This document shows, one piece after another, positions 11,021 to 23,700 of a stretch of 64,000 nucleotides of DNA (within the stretch, counting starts at the first letter, position 1; every line of letters starts with the position of its first letter). Origin of the DNA: Blattamonas nauphoetae (lineage: Eukaryota > Preaxostyla > Oxymonadida). Position numbers and translations under genes: made by a program. The stretch spans positions 143,980-207,979 of the forward strand of contig JARBJD010000116.1 of assembly GCA_033064195.1 (NCBI GenBank), read 5' to 3'. A model generated the notes under the pieces. The model did no database searches. It worked only from the letters and a program-made list of their open reading frames with translations, and had not been told where the DNA came from.

Positions 11021-13388
11021 CTATTCGCAATATGAAATTCTGAAGAAGCGAGACATTGACATGGCAGACACGAAGGATTGGGGAGAGGACAAGGCAGACT
11101 GGATGACATTCGCGTCGAACTGGTTGGTGTCGGAGAGAGAAGTCAAGTTGAGGACGATTTGAACGAGCGAGGAGACTCCAGCGCTCTGCACGAACAAGTT
11201 GAGAGCAGATGGTCGTGGAATGAGTGTGAGTGAAGTGTGGTCCAGAATGTGTGTGGATCGGCTGTGGAGAAGGGAAGTATGGACTGGAATGATCTGACAT
11301 TCCACCAACTGCGAGACGTACGGCGAGTCGAAGATTGTGTCGTTCAACTTGGCTGTGTCGAGTGTTGGGAAGGTGTTCGCAGTGAACGATTGGATGAGCG
11401 AGGGCGGGAGGAGGAGGACGAAGTAGGACGAGAGGAGGTTGATCATCACGTCATGTTCCGTCTGCGACAGATTTGGGAATCTCTGTTTGTTTTTGTTGAT
11501 TTGGTTGATCAGCGAATGAAACTCCGACGCGTACGGCCTCACAAGCTCGTTCTTTGCTGGTCTAAGAGCCATCGGTGGCTCGTGTGCCTGAGGGACAGAT
11601 GGAGTGGGCTGTTGAGGGGTTGTCAAGATGCACCTTCGGCAACACTTGACTCGAGCTGGTCGTTCGTGACGATGTTTCTTTGCCGCTGAATGTTGATGTC
11701 TTCGATCTTGTCCTGCTTCTCACGCAGAGTGAGGAGGGTCTCTTGTTGGATGGCCGCGTGAATATCGTCCTTCTCTTTCAACTCTCTGTCCCGCTCTGAA
11801 AGGAGGAGATCCTGCTGCTTCTGCCACGTTTGGATGACCGAGTTCTGTTGGCAGATCTGAGCGAGTGGGTGAGATGAGCACTGTGCGAGAGTGTTCTTGA
11901 TCGTCCAAACTTTCTTCCTGACGTCTCAAGATACGCTTCGTTCCGCTGCTGTGTCTCTTCCACAATCTGACTGTGATTCTTGTCCAGTAGGTTGGTCAGA
12001 ACTGTCGTCTCCGCGTAGTCCAAATCACCCAAATCCAGATCGTCCGAATGGATTTCACGGATGTCCTCGTCCTTCGAGATCCAGACAGCTTTCTTCTGCT
12101 TCTTCCTCTTCTTTCTGTCTCGCGAATTCAGACTCGACGAGTGCGAATCGTCATCGAACAACAATCTATCCTCAAACAACCCTTTCTCGTCGGCATCCTG
12201 TCGCATGATGGTCGACAGCTTGAGGATTGTCTCCTGAATGATGTCGTCCTGCTTCTGCAGCGCGTCTTGTTGTTTCGTCAGCTTGTTCACTTTCTCCTGC
12301 AGTCCTTCGTTGTTCTCTTCAAGATCTCTGTTTGTTTCTTCAAGTTGTTGGATGGTCTGCTTCAGAGCGCTATTCGTGTTGTGCAGAGTGACCAAGTGTT
12401 GTCCTGTTTCTGGTGTGACCTTGTTCCTGTCAAAAGCACGAGCTTTCTCCTTCAGCTCTCTCTTCTCTTTCTTCACCATCTCAAACTCCGTCTCTAGTTC
12501 CGCCTTCTTCTGTTGAGCGTTCTCGCCCTGCATGGACAGGATCTGCGTCTCCTGATGCGAGTTTGTTTTCTTCAGATTTGCTTTCTCTCGCTGCCCTTTC
12601 TCGTTCTTTTCGACAAGCTGACTGATTTCTGTTCTGGCTCTGTGGAGTTGTTGTGATGTCAGCTCCAAATCTTCGACGAGCATCCCAAATTGAGCATTGG
12701 TTTGTGATTCTTTCTTCTGGTTCGATTCCTGATCAGCACTGAGCTTGCCTGTTCGAGAGGAGAGAGGCGACGAACGGTGTGACCTGTTCTCATTCTTCAA
12801 CTTCTCCAATTCCTTCCTCCCTCAGCCATTGTCTTCTCTTTCTGCTTCATCTGATGATCTCGCTCTCGCATCCGCTCCTCTTTCGTGGCTTCTCGTCGAA
12901 ATCCTCTTTCACTGCGACTCGTTCAGTTTTCGCAATGCGAGCTTCATGTTTCAATTGCTCGATCTCCATTCTGAGATCAGCAACAGTCTCTTCAATATTC
13001 ATGTTATCCTCCTTCTGGTTCTGGTTTTCGAAGCAGATTGAAACGATCAGCTCTTTCTGCCGTTTAGTGAGAGGGTCCTGCGAAGAGAATACATCGGATT
13101 GTTCAGCTGATCCAACATCGAGTCCTCATTCTCGAAAGATGGTGAGGGCACAGTCCCATCCGACGACAGATCCCGCCTTCGATGCGACGAGTCCGGGTGT
13201 GGTGTTGGCCGTCGTTTACGGCGAGCGAAGGTCATTTCGAATCTCGAGTCGTCTTCTTTGAAGGGTATGGGACAATAATGTTCGGCCACTTCTTCACGGA
13301 ACGTAACACAGTCTACAAGATCGAAAGAGACGATCAGAGAAAAACTTTCGTGTGATTCGTCCGTCGGAGTGAGGTAGAAAAGAGACAT
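11021..13388 (-). CDS. multi-exon coiled-coil protein, unidentified
   Basis: The gene runs right to left. A likely start at 13388 (MSLFYLTPTDESHESFSLI) is followed by a basic/Ser-rich segment. A second frame around 13120-12860 reads SAEQSDVFSSQDPLTKRQKE and then a heptad-like MNIEETVADLRMEIEQLKHE. From 12809 to 11930 a 300-residue coiled coil is rich in Glu, Lys and Gln. After an unexplained frame change near 11,930 the coil goes on (VRKKVWTIKNTLAQ) to about 11,640. The last exon, 11626-11021, is a globular helical domain (FPNLSQTEHDVMINLLSSYF) that ends ISYCE. The C-terminal exon joins after a short GT-AG intron whose exact donor I could not fix. No family recognised; a cytoskeletal role would be only a guess from the coil. 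Confidence 0.5.
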
Positions 13389-14715
13389 GATTAAATCGTT
13401 GAGAGAGGATGTGTAATCAAGGTTCTAAGGCAAAACAGTCATCAGATTCCTCATGATCTTTGATAAATCGGAATTCCGGCTTGTTTGGAGGAGTGGAGCA
13501 GTATTTATCGACTAAAGAAGAGAAATATGCGATTAAGATGTCAAAACAATGGAGAGGCAAACCTATTGTGTGAATTTTTCAGGTTTCAATGCAATTGAAT
13601 GTCAAAGATAGCATGGAGAAGAGTGAATATTGAATCGAGAAGATCTCCGCTTATTTTCATTCAATGCAAATCAAAAATGATTGAGAGCAAGACAAAGAGG
13701 TTTTGACCGATCATCGACATTCAAATTGTGATGGAATTGGCTCTGAGAGAAAATGTACGACGAAGACAAATTGAGATGGGGAGGACGATCCGGACATGTC
13801 CAGGACAGGACAGTTTTGTCCGTTTTCAACTGATCATCATTCGATGGTGAAGAAATTTAGATGATTCCGTTTTTCAACAAAAGAGCGGATGTCCAAGATC
13901 GGACAAGCTTGGACATTTCTGCAATTAATGGGTCATTTTGTCCGAATTCTCAGTACGTGTTTTTTTCTCAGTTTAAATCACAAAATCTGGATAATTACAT
14001 CATTTTAGACGCATTGATGATATAAATTTGAGGATTGAACAGCTCTTTGGGTCACATGAAACACTTCTTTTTTGCTTGGACTTGTGCTCTGTCCGATGTC
14101 CGAGGAGAACGACGTTTTGTCCGTCCGTTGCTCATCATTATCTCATTCCTTCTTTTTCATCCTCTTCACAAATTTAGGCAAGCACAGGGATACCATGTCG
14201 TCATACTTTGATCGTGGATGCAGAAAGAGATCTCTCCAATTGAAGGACGGATCACGTTCATCTCAACTTCATACATTTCACACGTGTTTTCATTCAGTTT
14301 TTATTGATCTTTTTTTCGTTACCATATGGAAATAGTTAATGTGAGAATCGAGATCAGCCCATAACAAATGAGAAAAGCAATGAGATTCCCGAAAATCTCC
14401 ATTTGAGTTCACACTCCTTTAGAAGGTGTAATAAGCTTCCTTCAATCTCTCCTTTACTCTACAACTGTCCTTGTTGCGTATTTATGATGAAATGTGAATT
14501 ATGTCTCCAAATTCAATTGAGTCCCACATCTATAAGAGAACGATCAAACCATGATCAAAAACAAATTGCACATTGCGTGCTGTTGTTGAACCACTGAGTG
14601 GAACATCACGCAAAGAATCCATCGAGCAGATTATGTTTTAAATTGAAACTGAATCATCGTCGACAAGAATTAAGGGATCGATCTTTAACCACGATTCAAG
14701 TCCAGCCTCATCAAA
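13389..14715. other. 1.3-kb gene-free stretch with a cluster of TGTCC motifs
   Basis: Between 13790 and 14130 there are about ten GTCC/GGAC blocks, several as palindromes (CCGGACATGTCCAGG, CTTGTCCGATCTTGG-type). They resemble the hairpins at 10653-10696. No coding frame here is convincing. The stretch should contain the promoter of the giant gene that follows. Confidence 0.45.
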
Positions 14716-17700
14716 ATGGGCTTCTTCCCCATCGCATTCTGTGTGCTCCAGACAATGATTTGTTCTGAAGATGACGCTCCACCCCTTCAGAAGAGGTACA
14801 TCTCCGAAATGATCGAAATGACAGAACACCAAGAAACCAACAACCGCAACAATGAACAAATCATCAAGTTCCCAACCGGAAAGTTCTGGGGAATCGATCA
14901 GACCATTGACTCACGATCTCTCTCTCTCCTCGGCTCGAATGGAACCATCTTTCTCGTTGACACTCCACATTCACATGCACAATCCAACCAGATTTCTCTT
15001 TCACCTCATTGTTCTTCATTGTTGGTGATTTCGAACTCATCATTGTTTGTGTCGTTCATTGCTTTTGATATTTCCGAACGATCAATGATTTCACCAAACA
15101 CCCACAAATCCCGCGTTGAAAGCGATACGCTCCCGATTTGTGCCCATCTCACCCATTCCACAGTTTCATTTCGCGAATCATCTTTCACTATCTCCTCATC
15201 CACACCACTATTCACTATTTCCTCGTCACCTTTTGGATGCTCTTCAACATCATTAACTATTTTCGATTGTGTTGTGAAGAGTGTCAATACTATTTTTCCA
15301 GCCCTTTCATCGATCGTGAATGAAGATGGGAATCCTGTCTCGGTTGAAATCACGATTTGTGGCTTTTCACAACATTCAACTATTTTCGGCGACTTTGAAG
15401 GCCTTTGCTGTTCAACTGGTCCGATTTCGGAATCTGTTTGTGTGCACAACACGTTGTCTTCGATTCGTCTCTCGAACATCACGTCCCTGACCTCCTCGCA
15501 CTCACCCTCTCGTCTCCACTCATCAGACCGAATGATTGGGAGTGAATTTGTGGGAGTCGAGAATTGTCTTTTTGGGACAGTGGTTCCTCGACTTGGATCG
15601 TCTCTTTCGCTCCTTTCTCTCAACACGACGTTCCTGGAATGCTCAAATGTGAACGATCGCCCGCAAAATGGAGAATCGTTCGACTTTTCTGTGCAATCGT
15701 CATCTGACCGCACTCAGTTCTCTTCACAGCAAGACGCTCAACACTTCGAGAACTGTCACTTCACATCGACAACACCAACATCGTCGTTCAACCTCATTGA
15801 ATACTCTGAGTTTGGTGGTTCGTTGAAGTTTGTGGGAAGCTCATTCACAATCGTTATTGGGTCGAAGCACATTGGAGTGATGAAGATCACCGCTCAGAAA
15901 GAAGTCTTCCCGCTTTTCGTGTTTGACACGAGCAGCGTGACATTCTCTCGCTCGGATGGAGTTGTCTCGTCTAGCAGTCAATTCGTCTTCGTTTCGTCAC
16001 CCAACATACACTTCGCATCGAGCAACCTCACTGCTCCTCCAACATCGACATCAACTGGCACCCGAACACTCCTCTTCTCGTCGTCCGTCGCGTTTATCTC
16101 GATCACCAACTGCATCTTCGAGAAACAAGCCACAAACGGACATGGTTCCTGCTTCTACGACAGTTACCTCTGCTCGATCGTCATGGTCACCTCGTCCATT
16201 TTCCGCCACAACACTGCTCTTCAACTTGGAGGGTCACTGTACCTCAGTTATTCTAATTCACGCATTTTCCACTGCCACTTCGAGTGCAACGCTGCAGGGG
16301 CACTTGGCGGAGCCGTCTTTTTCAGTTGGCCCCGTCTCATAAATTTTGAAGACGTCCATTTTGTGAGCAACCACGCAAATCAAACATATTCAACCACAAA
16401 CCTGAACCTCACCCATTTTCGAGGGAATGATGTTGGGGTTGAAGCTGGAGATGCCAACACTGTTCTGAACTTGATGGTTGGCTGCACATCAACATCTGTC
16501 AGTCCCAAGATTGGGTTCTATCACAACACAGTCACAAATGGGAATGTGACCAACGAGGATGATTATTTCCCGAATCCCTCAAACACTTCTCTGCCAACAG
16601 CTGCGGGTGAGTGGTGGATGAGTGAGGATGGAAGTGGAGAGACGTGCTCAGAAGCAACGCCATGCAAAACAATGTCAGCCGTGATCACAGCGATCTCGTC
16701 TTCAGAAACAACGAAAACAGGATGGAACAAAGTGAATGTTGGAGTTGGGCTGTTCTCAGAATCTGTTTCGCCACAATCGCCGCTGTCGTTGTCAGTTGAG
16801 TTTGTTGGGAGTGGATGGGACCGAAACAGCTCGACATTCACAACTGTGGAACTGTCGCTGTCAGTTGATGGGAATGCGAACTTCTCCCTCACATCTCTCT
16901 CCCTCCTCCCTCACTCTGCGACTTCATCGATTCTGAAAATGGAATCAACAACAGCGAAGGTTCGACTGACGAATGTTTGGATTGAAGGAATCGCTTCCCA
17001 CAACACTCACCTCTTCTCGTTCTCGTCTGGCTCAGCGACATTCCATCTTTGTGTTCTGAACACGATCACTCTGACCTCGTCATCAGCGGTCTCTCTGACT
17101 GGATCGTGTTCGTTGTCGATGACTCGATGTTGGGTGATGGAGATTGAACGAAAAGGAGGAGATGGAGGAAGTGTGATTGACTCGTCGACGAGTGGAACGA
17201 TTTCGATTTCGCAGTCGGATTTTGCTCGCTGTGTCTCTTCTGGCTGTTCTGGTTGCCTCTCCTTCTCGTCATCGTTGAGTTCGAGTGCTGTGGAGTTGTC
17301 GAGTGTTTATTTCTCAGACAATGTTGGGAACCAGACGGATCAACAAGGAATCACCGCTTTCGCCAACGATCTCTCCTTTTCTGGTTTCGGGACGAAGCAG
17401 ATCACGCTTTCGACTGTTCGTTCGATCAGTCCTCGGCCGCACTGCATCACCAACTCCTCTCTCTCCTCTTTCAATTCAATTCCTCTCTCCTTCTCCGATT
17501 ATGGAATTGATTTCCCAGTTTCACCTCGATTCGAAAGAACTACTCCACTCTCCCGTTTCACCACTCTCAACGAGTTGATATTGAGTTTGGAAGCCAAAAA
17601 TGAAGTAATGATCACATTGAGAACCTCTGTTCGGCAATCTCTTCGTCAGATGTCATTACACACCAAAAAAATCGTGATCCGAGGTTGTCCGATACTTCTC

Positions 17701-20700
17701 GACCTCCAACACGGCGAGGTTATCACTCTCCTCCAATCGTCGTATTTTCGTTTGTATCAGACCACGCTCACCATCCCCACTTCGCTCACAACAACTCCGT
17801 TCGTCCTCGAGAGTTCATCGTCTACACTCGTGTTTTGGGAGGGGTCAATCATCTTCACAGAACTGACACATTCAGAAGCCTTCATCCGGAACACCGGTGG
17901 CACAATCACTTTTTACGACATGACCATCACAAAAGGTCTTCAGTTCGAAAGTCATTCATTCATCGAAAGTACTGGAGGCAGTTTCTCACTACGATTGACT
18001 CTCTTCGATTCATTTTCAACGACTTCAGATGGAGCTGTTCTGAATGCGAAGGGAACAACTGTTACGATTCAGTTGTCCTCGTTTGTGAATTGCTCAGCTA
18101 GAAATGGAGGCGCGCTTGCAGTTGAGCTGAGCGGAGCGAGTTATCTTCTAGTGACCCACGAGTCAACATCGAAATATGACACAACCTTCTCAGGTTGCAT
18201 GGCAGTTGGAGAAGGAGCGAGAACAGATCCGAAAGGGAAGGGAGGAGCTATTTTTGTGAACGGCTCGTCAACTTCCGCCAATCCGGTCCAACTCTCAACG
18301 ACGACATCGGACGATGCTCGGTTTGAAGGGAACTTCGCAGGAGAAGGAAATGACATCTTTGTTTCGAGGTCGGTGTTCGATGGGAAGAGTCTGGACTCGA
18401 TTTCGGGATTTGGAGGAGGATCACACTCTGAAGACTTCCGAGTTGTTGTTGAAGGACTTGACTCGAGCAAGGAACAAAAAGATCTGGTCCAAGCGAAACT
18501 ACTTCCATCACCAAAGTTGTCAGTGAATGGGAGTGTTGAGGACCTTTTTGGAAAAGTGAGTGGGTTGGACACAGAAGCGTGCAAATGGACATCGTCGTTC
18601 TGTGCGACGTTGGGATATGGAGTGCGATTTCTGACACAGCGATATCTGAATGGATCGTCGATTCCTCAAACAATCCAATTTGTCCACAACATGACATACA
18701 CAGAGGAGAAGATTGAGATTATTGGTCAAGATGTGACAGTCTGTGGAACGACATCGAAAGATCTGTCAAAATCGACGATCAGCCGAAGTCTTGTCTTGAT
18801 CGACTCGTCGATTTCGTCAGGATCGTTCCTTTTCTCGGTTCAGGAGGAAGGGAAGTTGAGAGTGATGAATCTGGACATCAATTGTGATTCATCGAGTGGA
18901 GTGTTTGACTTGACATCGACAGGAACATCGCTTTCGATTGAAGAGATTGGATTGGTCTGTTCAGTTGGACCGACACACTCTTGTCCTCTGATTCAAGCCC
19001 AAACTGGACAGATCCAGATTTGTGGAAGTGTGATCAACACAACACACGGATCGTCTGGATCGGCGTCGTTCTCGTCTCCGATTCTCTCCTGTCTCTCACC
19101 TTCTGCCTCGATCAGCCTCTCCTCGACTGTCTTCTCGTCGTTTTGTTCGAGCTGTGTTCTTGTTGAGATGACGACGAACGAAGCGATTTCGATGAAATCA
19201 GTGTCATTCGTTGATTGTTCGAGATCTGACTCCGGTGACACTCTGGTTCTTGTTTCATCGTCGAATCTGGATGTGGTTGTGACTCCTTCACTTTGGGAAG
19301 ATTCCTTCACTCCAACCACCTCTCTCACGCGCTTCATGTCTCACAACACGAAACTGTTGTCTTCGGATGTGTTTTATGAGTGGTCTCTTCTCTTCTATCT
19401 GCTTGTTCCATCAGAGTCGATTGTGTGTGGATTGTCGAATGGGAACGAAAGCACTCATCCTCGTTGTGGATCGGATCGCCTTCGATGTTCTTCGATTGAC
19501 TCTGCAATCCATTCTGCGATGAGGACACAGCTGGGAACAATTTTGGTGAAGACAGATGTGGTTGTGGAGGATGCAGTGTCAGTGACAGCGAGCTTGGAGA
19601 TCAAACCTGACACATCGACAATGCGTGAAGTGACGCAAGATGGATCGTCGTCGTTGGAAGTGGATGGATTGTCTGCTGTCCTCTCCCTCTCATCGCTCGC
19701 TTTCTCGTTCTCGTCAACAAACACACTGGTCTCGTTCTTTGTTGTCAACACAGGAACCCTCTCCCTCTCGTCCTGCCGAATCGGAGAAGCCACCACACCT
19801 CAAACCCTCTCAAGCTCAATGACATCACTCTTCGCTGTCTCTTCGGCTGGGGTGCTGACATTGGTGTCGACCACGATCACGAATGTTCATTTCAGCCATC
19901 CAACGTTAGGATCGCTGATTCACCTCTCACTTGGAGCGTCATTGAACATTGATGACTCTTCTGAGGTGTCTGAGATCTGGTCGAATGGGAAAGGAAGGAT
20001 TGTGTTTGTTGAGAGTGAGAGTTTGGAATCAACAGCGTCTCTCGACTCATTCCAGACTCTGAAGAAGTCGATCACAATTCCAAGCACAGGCAGTTTCTCA
20101 GATTCAGACAAGAATGAGTTTGTTGGGAAGGAAGAAAAGAGCGAAGAAAGCCTGCTGTGGCACTGGTTTCCCCACACCGCATCGAACTCGACAGTTGTGG
20201 TGAGTTTGTCTGGAGAAGACCATTCGAAATGTGGTCTGTCTCTGCTTCCCTGCCATTCAGTTGAACATGGATTCGCTTCACTGAAGAACTCGAATAGCTT
20301 GCTCGTTTTGGAGAAGGATGATTCTCTCTCTTCGCCACTGACCACCAAACTGAAATCTCAAACAATTTCATCTCAAACGAATCGACAGACTTTGACGGTC
20401 ACCTCGTCTGGATCGTTCTCCGTCTCAACCGACACTTCACTCGGTCTGCTCTCTCTTTCGTTCGTGTCGACGATCGCGTCTTCGTCTGTGTCGTTTGTGA
20501 GTGTTGCTTCTGGAGCGTCACTCATCGTCTCAGATTGTTCATTCACATCGTTCTCATCGCGTGTCTCTGGATCAGTTGTGTCTGGAAGGATCGTTTCTGG
20601 GAAGAAAGTGGAGATTGGAGAGAGTGAGAAAGAGACGCTGTTTCAGAGTTGCTCGTCGTTGGTGGATGGAGGAGGGATGAATGTTGAAGTGGCGGGAACA

Positions 20701-23700
20701 GGATCGCTTGTGATTTCGAAGACTCAATTTGAAGACTGCTCGGCAGTTCGAGGAGGATCGCTTTTTCTGACACTGACTCGACAGGACAAGCAGACAAGCT
20801 GGTCGTTCGATGTGAGCGGATCGTCGTTCGTTTCTTCTTCGTCATCCTCGAACACCGACATGGTTGGAGCGAGCATTTTCGTTTCTGGCTCTTTCTTCGA
20901 GTCATCGATCAACACCAACCGATTTCCAGCAGTTTCACGAACATCAGATCCAAACGGGTTTTGGGGAGTGGACAGTGAGAGTGGAGTGAACTCGTCTCTT
21001 CTTGTTTATCTTGTGCCGATTGAGGATGAAGTTGTGGTGGATGGGATTGGTGGATCAGAGATTGCTTCCTGTGGTCATTTTGGAGTGAGTTGTTCGTCGA
21101 TTGAGAATGGTCTTACTCGCGCTGTTCCTCAAGACTCGAGTGTGACGCTCTTCATTCTCAACACCACCTCTCTCACCGCCCCTCTGACGGTCAGCGAGTT
21201 CAGCCTGACCTTCGCTGGAGAGTCTCCGTCTCAACAAGTGCCAGTGTCTTCGAATGGCTGTTTCCGACTTGAAACTGGACAGCTCACTCTCACAACGATC
21301 GACTTTGTCTCGTCCATTCTCTCCTCGTCGACCTCGTTCATTTCTGTGTCGTCTGGTGCTTCGCTTGCCATCTCATCGTGCTCGTTCAACTCGTTCGTAT
21401 CGTCATGTTCTGGCTCTGTTGTCTCCGCGACAGTCACTGACTCGTCCTCGCTCTCCATCGATTCGTGCTCGTTCACGAACTGCACGAGCACATCGTCGTC
21501 TGGTTCTGGAGTTCTTGACATTTCATTGTCTCTCGCATCATCATTCACACTGTCTGGATCGACTGTCACTGATTCGTGTCTCTCACCGTCAGCTGATTCG
21601 GATTTCATTTTGATCCGCCATCCATCTCTCGGGAAAGAGATGATTGAGTCTTCGCTGACACTCGCGTGGCAGAAAGATTCGTCGACGATTCGGTCGTTTG
21701 TTGGAAAAGAAGGAACTCACCCGAAAGTGGTTCCACTGCTTCTGTATTTCTCGAATCTGGGCTCGGAAGGTCATGTGAGTGGATTGTGGTGTGATGTGAG
21801 CGTCTGTGGATTTGGAGAATATCCATGTGAAACTCTGTCCACTCTTTGGACTCGGATGGCTGCTCATTCTTCGCTCAAAGTGATTCTGGATGGAGACATC
21901 GTGCATTCGGAAGAAATGGAATTGTCGAAACCGCTGAATGTGGTTGGGAACGATCACAGGATGGATGTTGGTGGAGTTGTGTGCGATGGAAGAAAGGATG
22001 GCCTCTTCACAATCACTGAAGATGTCTCCTTCACAAAGACTGAACTGTGGATCTCGTCAACATTTGAGCACACCCATCTCTTTGACGTGGTGACAAAAGG
22101 CTGTGCATGGATGGATGCGTGGTGAGCCAAACAGGAACGAACACACTTGGGGGAAGTGTGATGCGTGTTGGAGAAGGAGCGAGTCTGGTGATTGTGAAGT
22201 CGTTGTTCTCTTCGATCGAATCGTCGGACGAGTTGGGAGGAGTTGTGGTTGGGAGAGTGGGTGATGGGGCGGAGTTCCGACTGGACAACAACACGTTCAA
22301 ATGGTGTCGGTGCAGTGGGGAAGCGAATTGTGTGTGGATGGAACTGAAGAACAAAACATCGATACCGACACTCGACTATTCGATGACGGAACTGATCTTC
22401 GAGGAGTCTTCAGCGAATTCGGAAGAGGAGATGAATGTGTTGGTTGTTGGAAATGGACTTGACACATTAATCACAGAATCGAAATGGGAGGGAAGTGTGG
22501 ACGAGTCGAATGAATGGTCAGTTTGGGTGTGGGACAGACAGACCGGAGTGAACAGCTCTCTCCTTCCGTATCTGATTCCGATCTCAGAAAGTGTTGAGGT
22601 TGATGGGAGTGGATGGGAGTTCAAGAAATGCGGCCATTTTCATCTGTTCTGTCGAACAGTGGAGTTTGGCTTGGATCGAATGGAATCGGCGTCGATTGAA
22701 TGGATGAAGATTGTTGACTCTGTGTTTGTTGAGAAAGAGATCAAACTGAATGGAACACTCGCATTTTCTGGAATGAAATCGTCCTCTTCCATGATCTTCT
22801 CGAATGCTGGATCGTTTGTTCTGTCGAAAGTTGGAGAGTCACCAACAACATTGACTCTCTCATCGCTCTCCTTTTCAATCTCATCAAGAAGTTCGCAAGA
22901 TTATCTGATTTCGTCGTCAGACTCCACTCTGACCATCACATCGTGCTCATTCTCATCCACACAGACAGTTCTCTCTCCTCTGATCAGGATGAACGAAGGG
23001 TTGTTGAAGATGGAAGAAGTGAATGTGTCTGACATCGAGACATCTTGTGCTCTGATTGACACATTGAGCGGAGTTGAGATTGTTGGATGTTGTTTTGAAT
23101 CGATCCGTCGATCGTCGAATGGTCCAAGTGTTCTCTCAGCGTCGCCTTCTTCCGACCATGTTGTTCGTGTGCAATCGACGAAATTCTTGAATTGTGTGTG
23201 TGATGGAGTTGCTTGGTGGGTGTTTCTTCGTGGAGAAGAAGGACGAGTTGAGAAAGAGTCAGATTGGGAAGGAACATTCAATCTGTCGTCACCTCGAAGT
23301 GGAGTTCTGGTGTCACGGGAGGGTGTGGTTGGAGGAGTGGAGGAGATGGTTGGATATTCGCTGATTTATGAATTCTATCCTCGGGGCTCTGAGATGTATG
23401 TTTTGACGTCAGAAATGAGTGAAGACCATGTGCTTTGTGGAAACATGAAAGTGGCGTGCAAGACAGTGGATGGAGGATTCTCATTGACTCAGGAACGATC
23501 GATTGTGATTGTTGGGAATGGATCACTTGAGAGTGGGATGATGGTGGATGGAATTGATGTGTCAGTTTGTGGATATCGTGAAGCAGGAAGATTGTTGGTT
23601 GTCGGAGGAGGCCAGTTTGTGAATGGTGAGAATGATGAACTTGATTCAGTTTCAGTGAGCTCGCTTTGGATTGATCTGGATGGGTCGTTGCTTGGATCAG

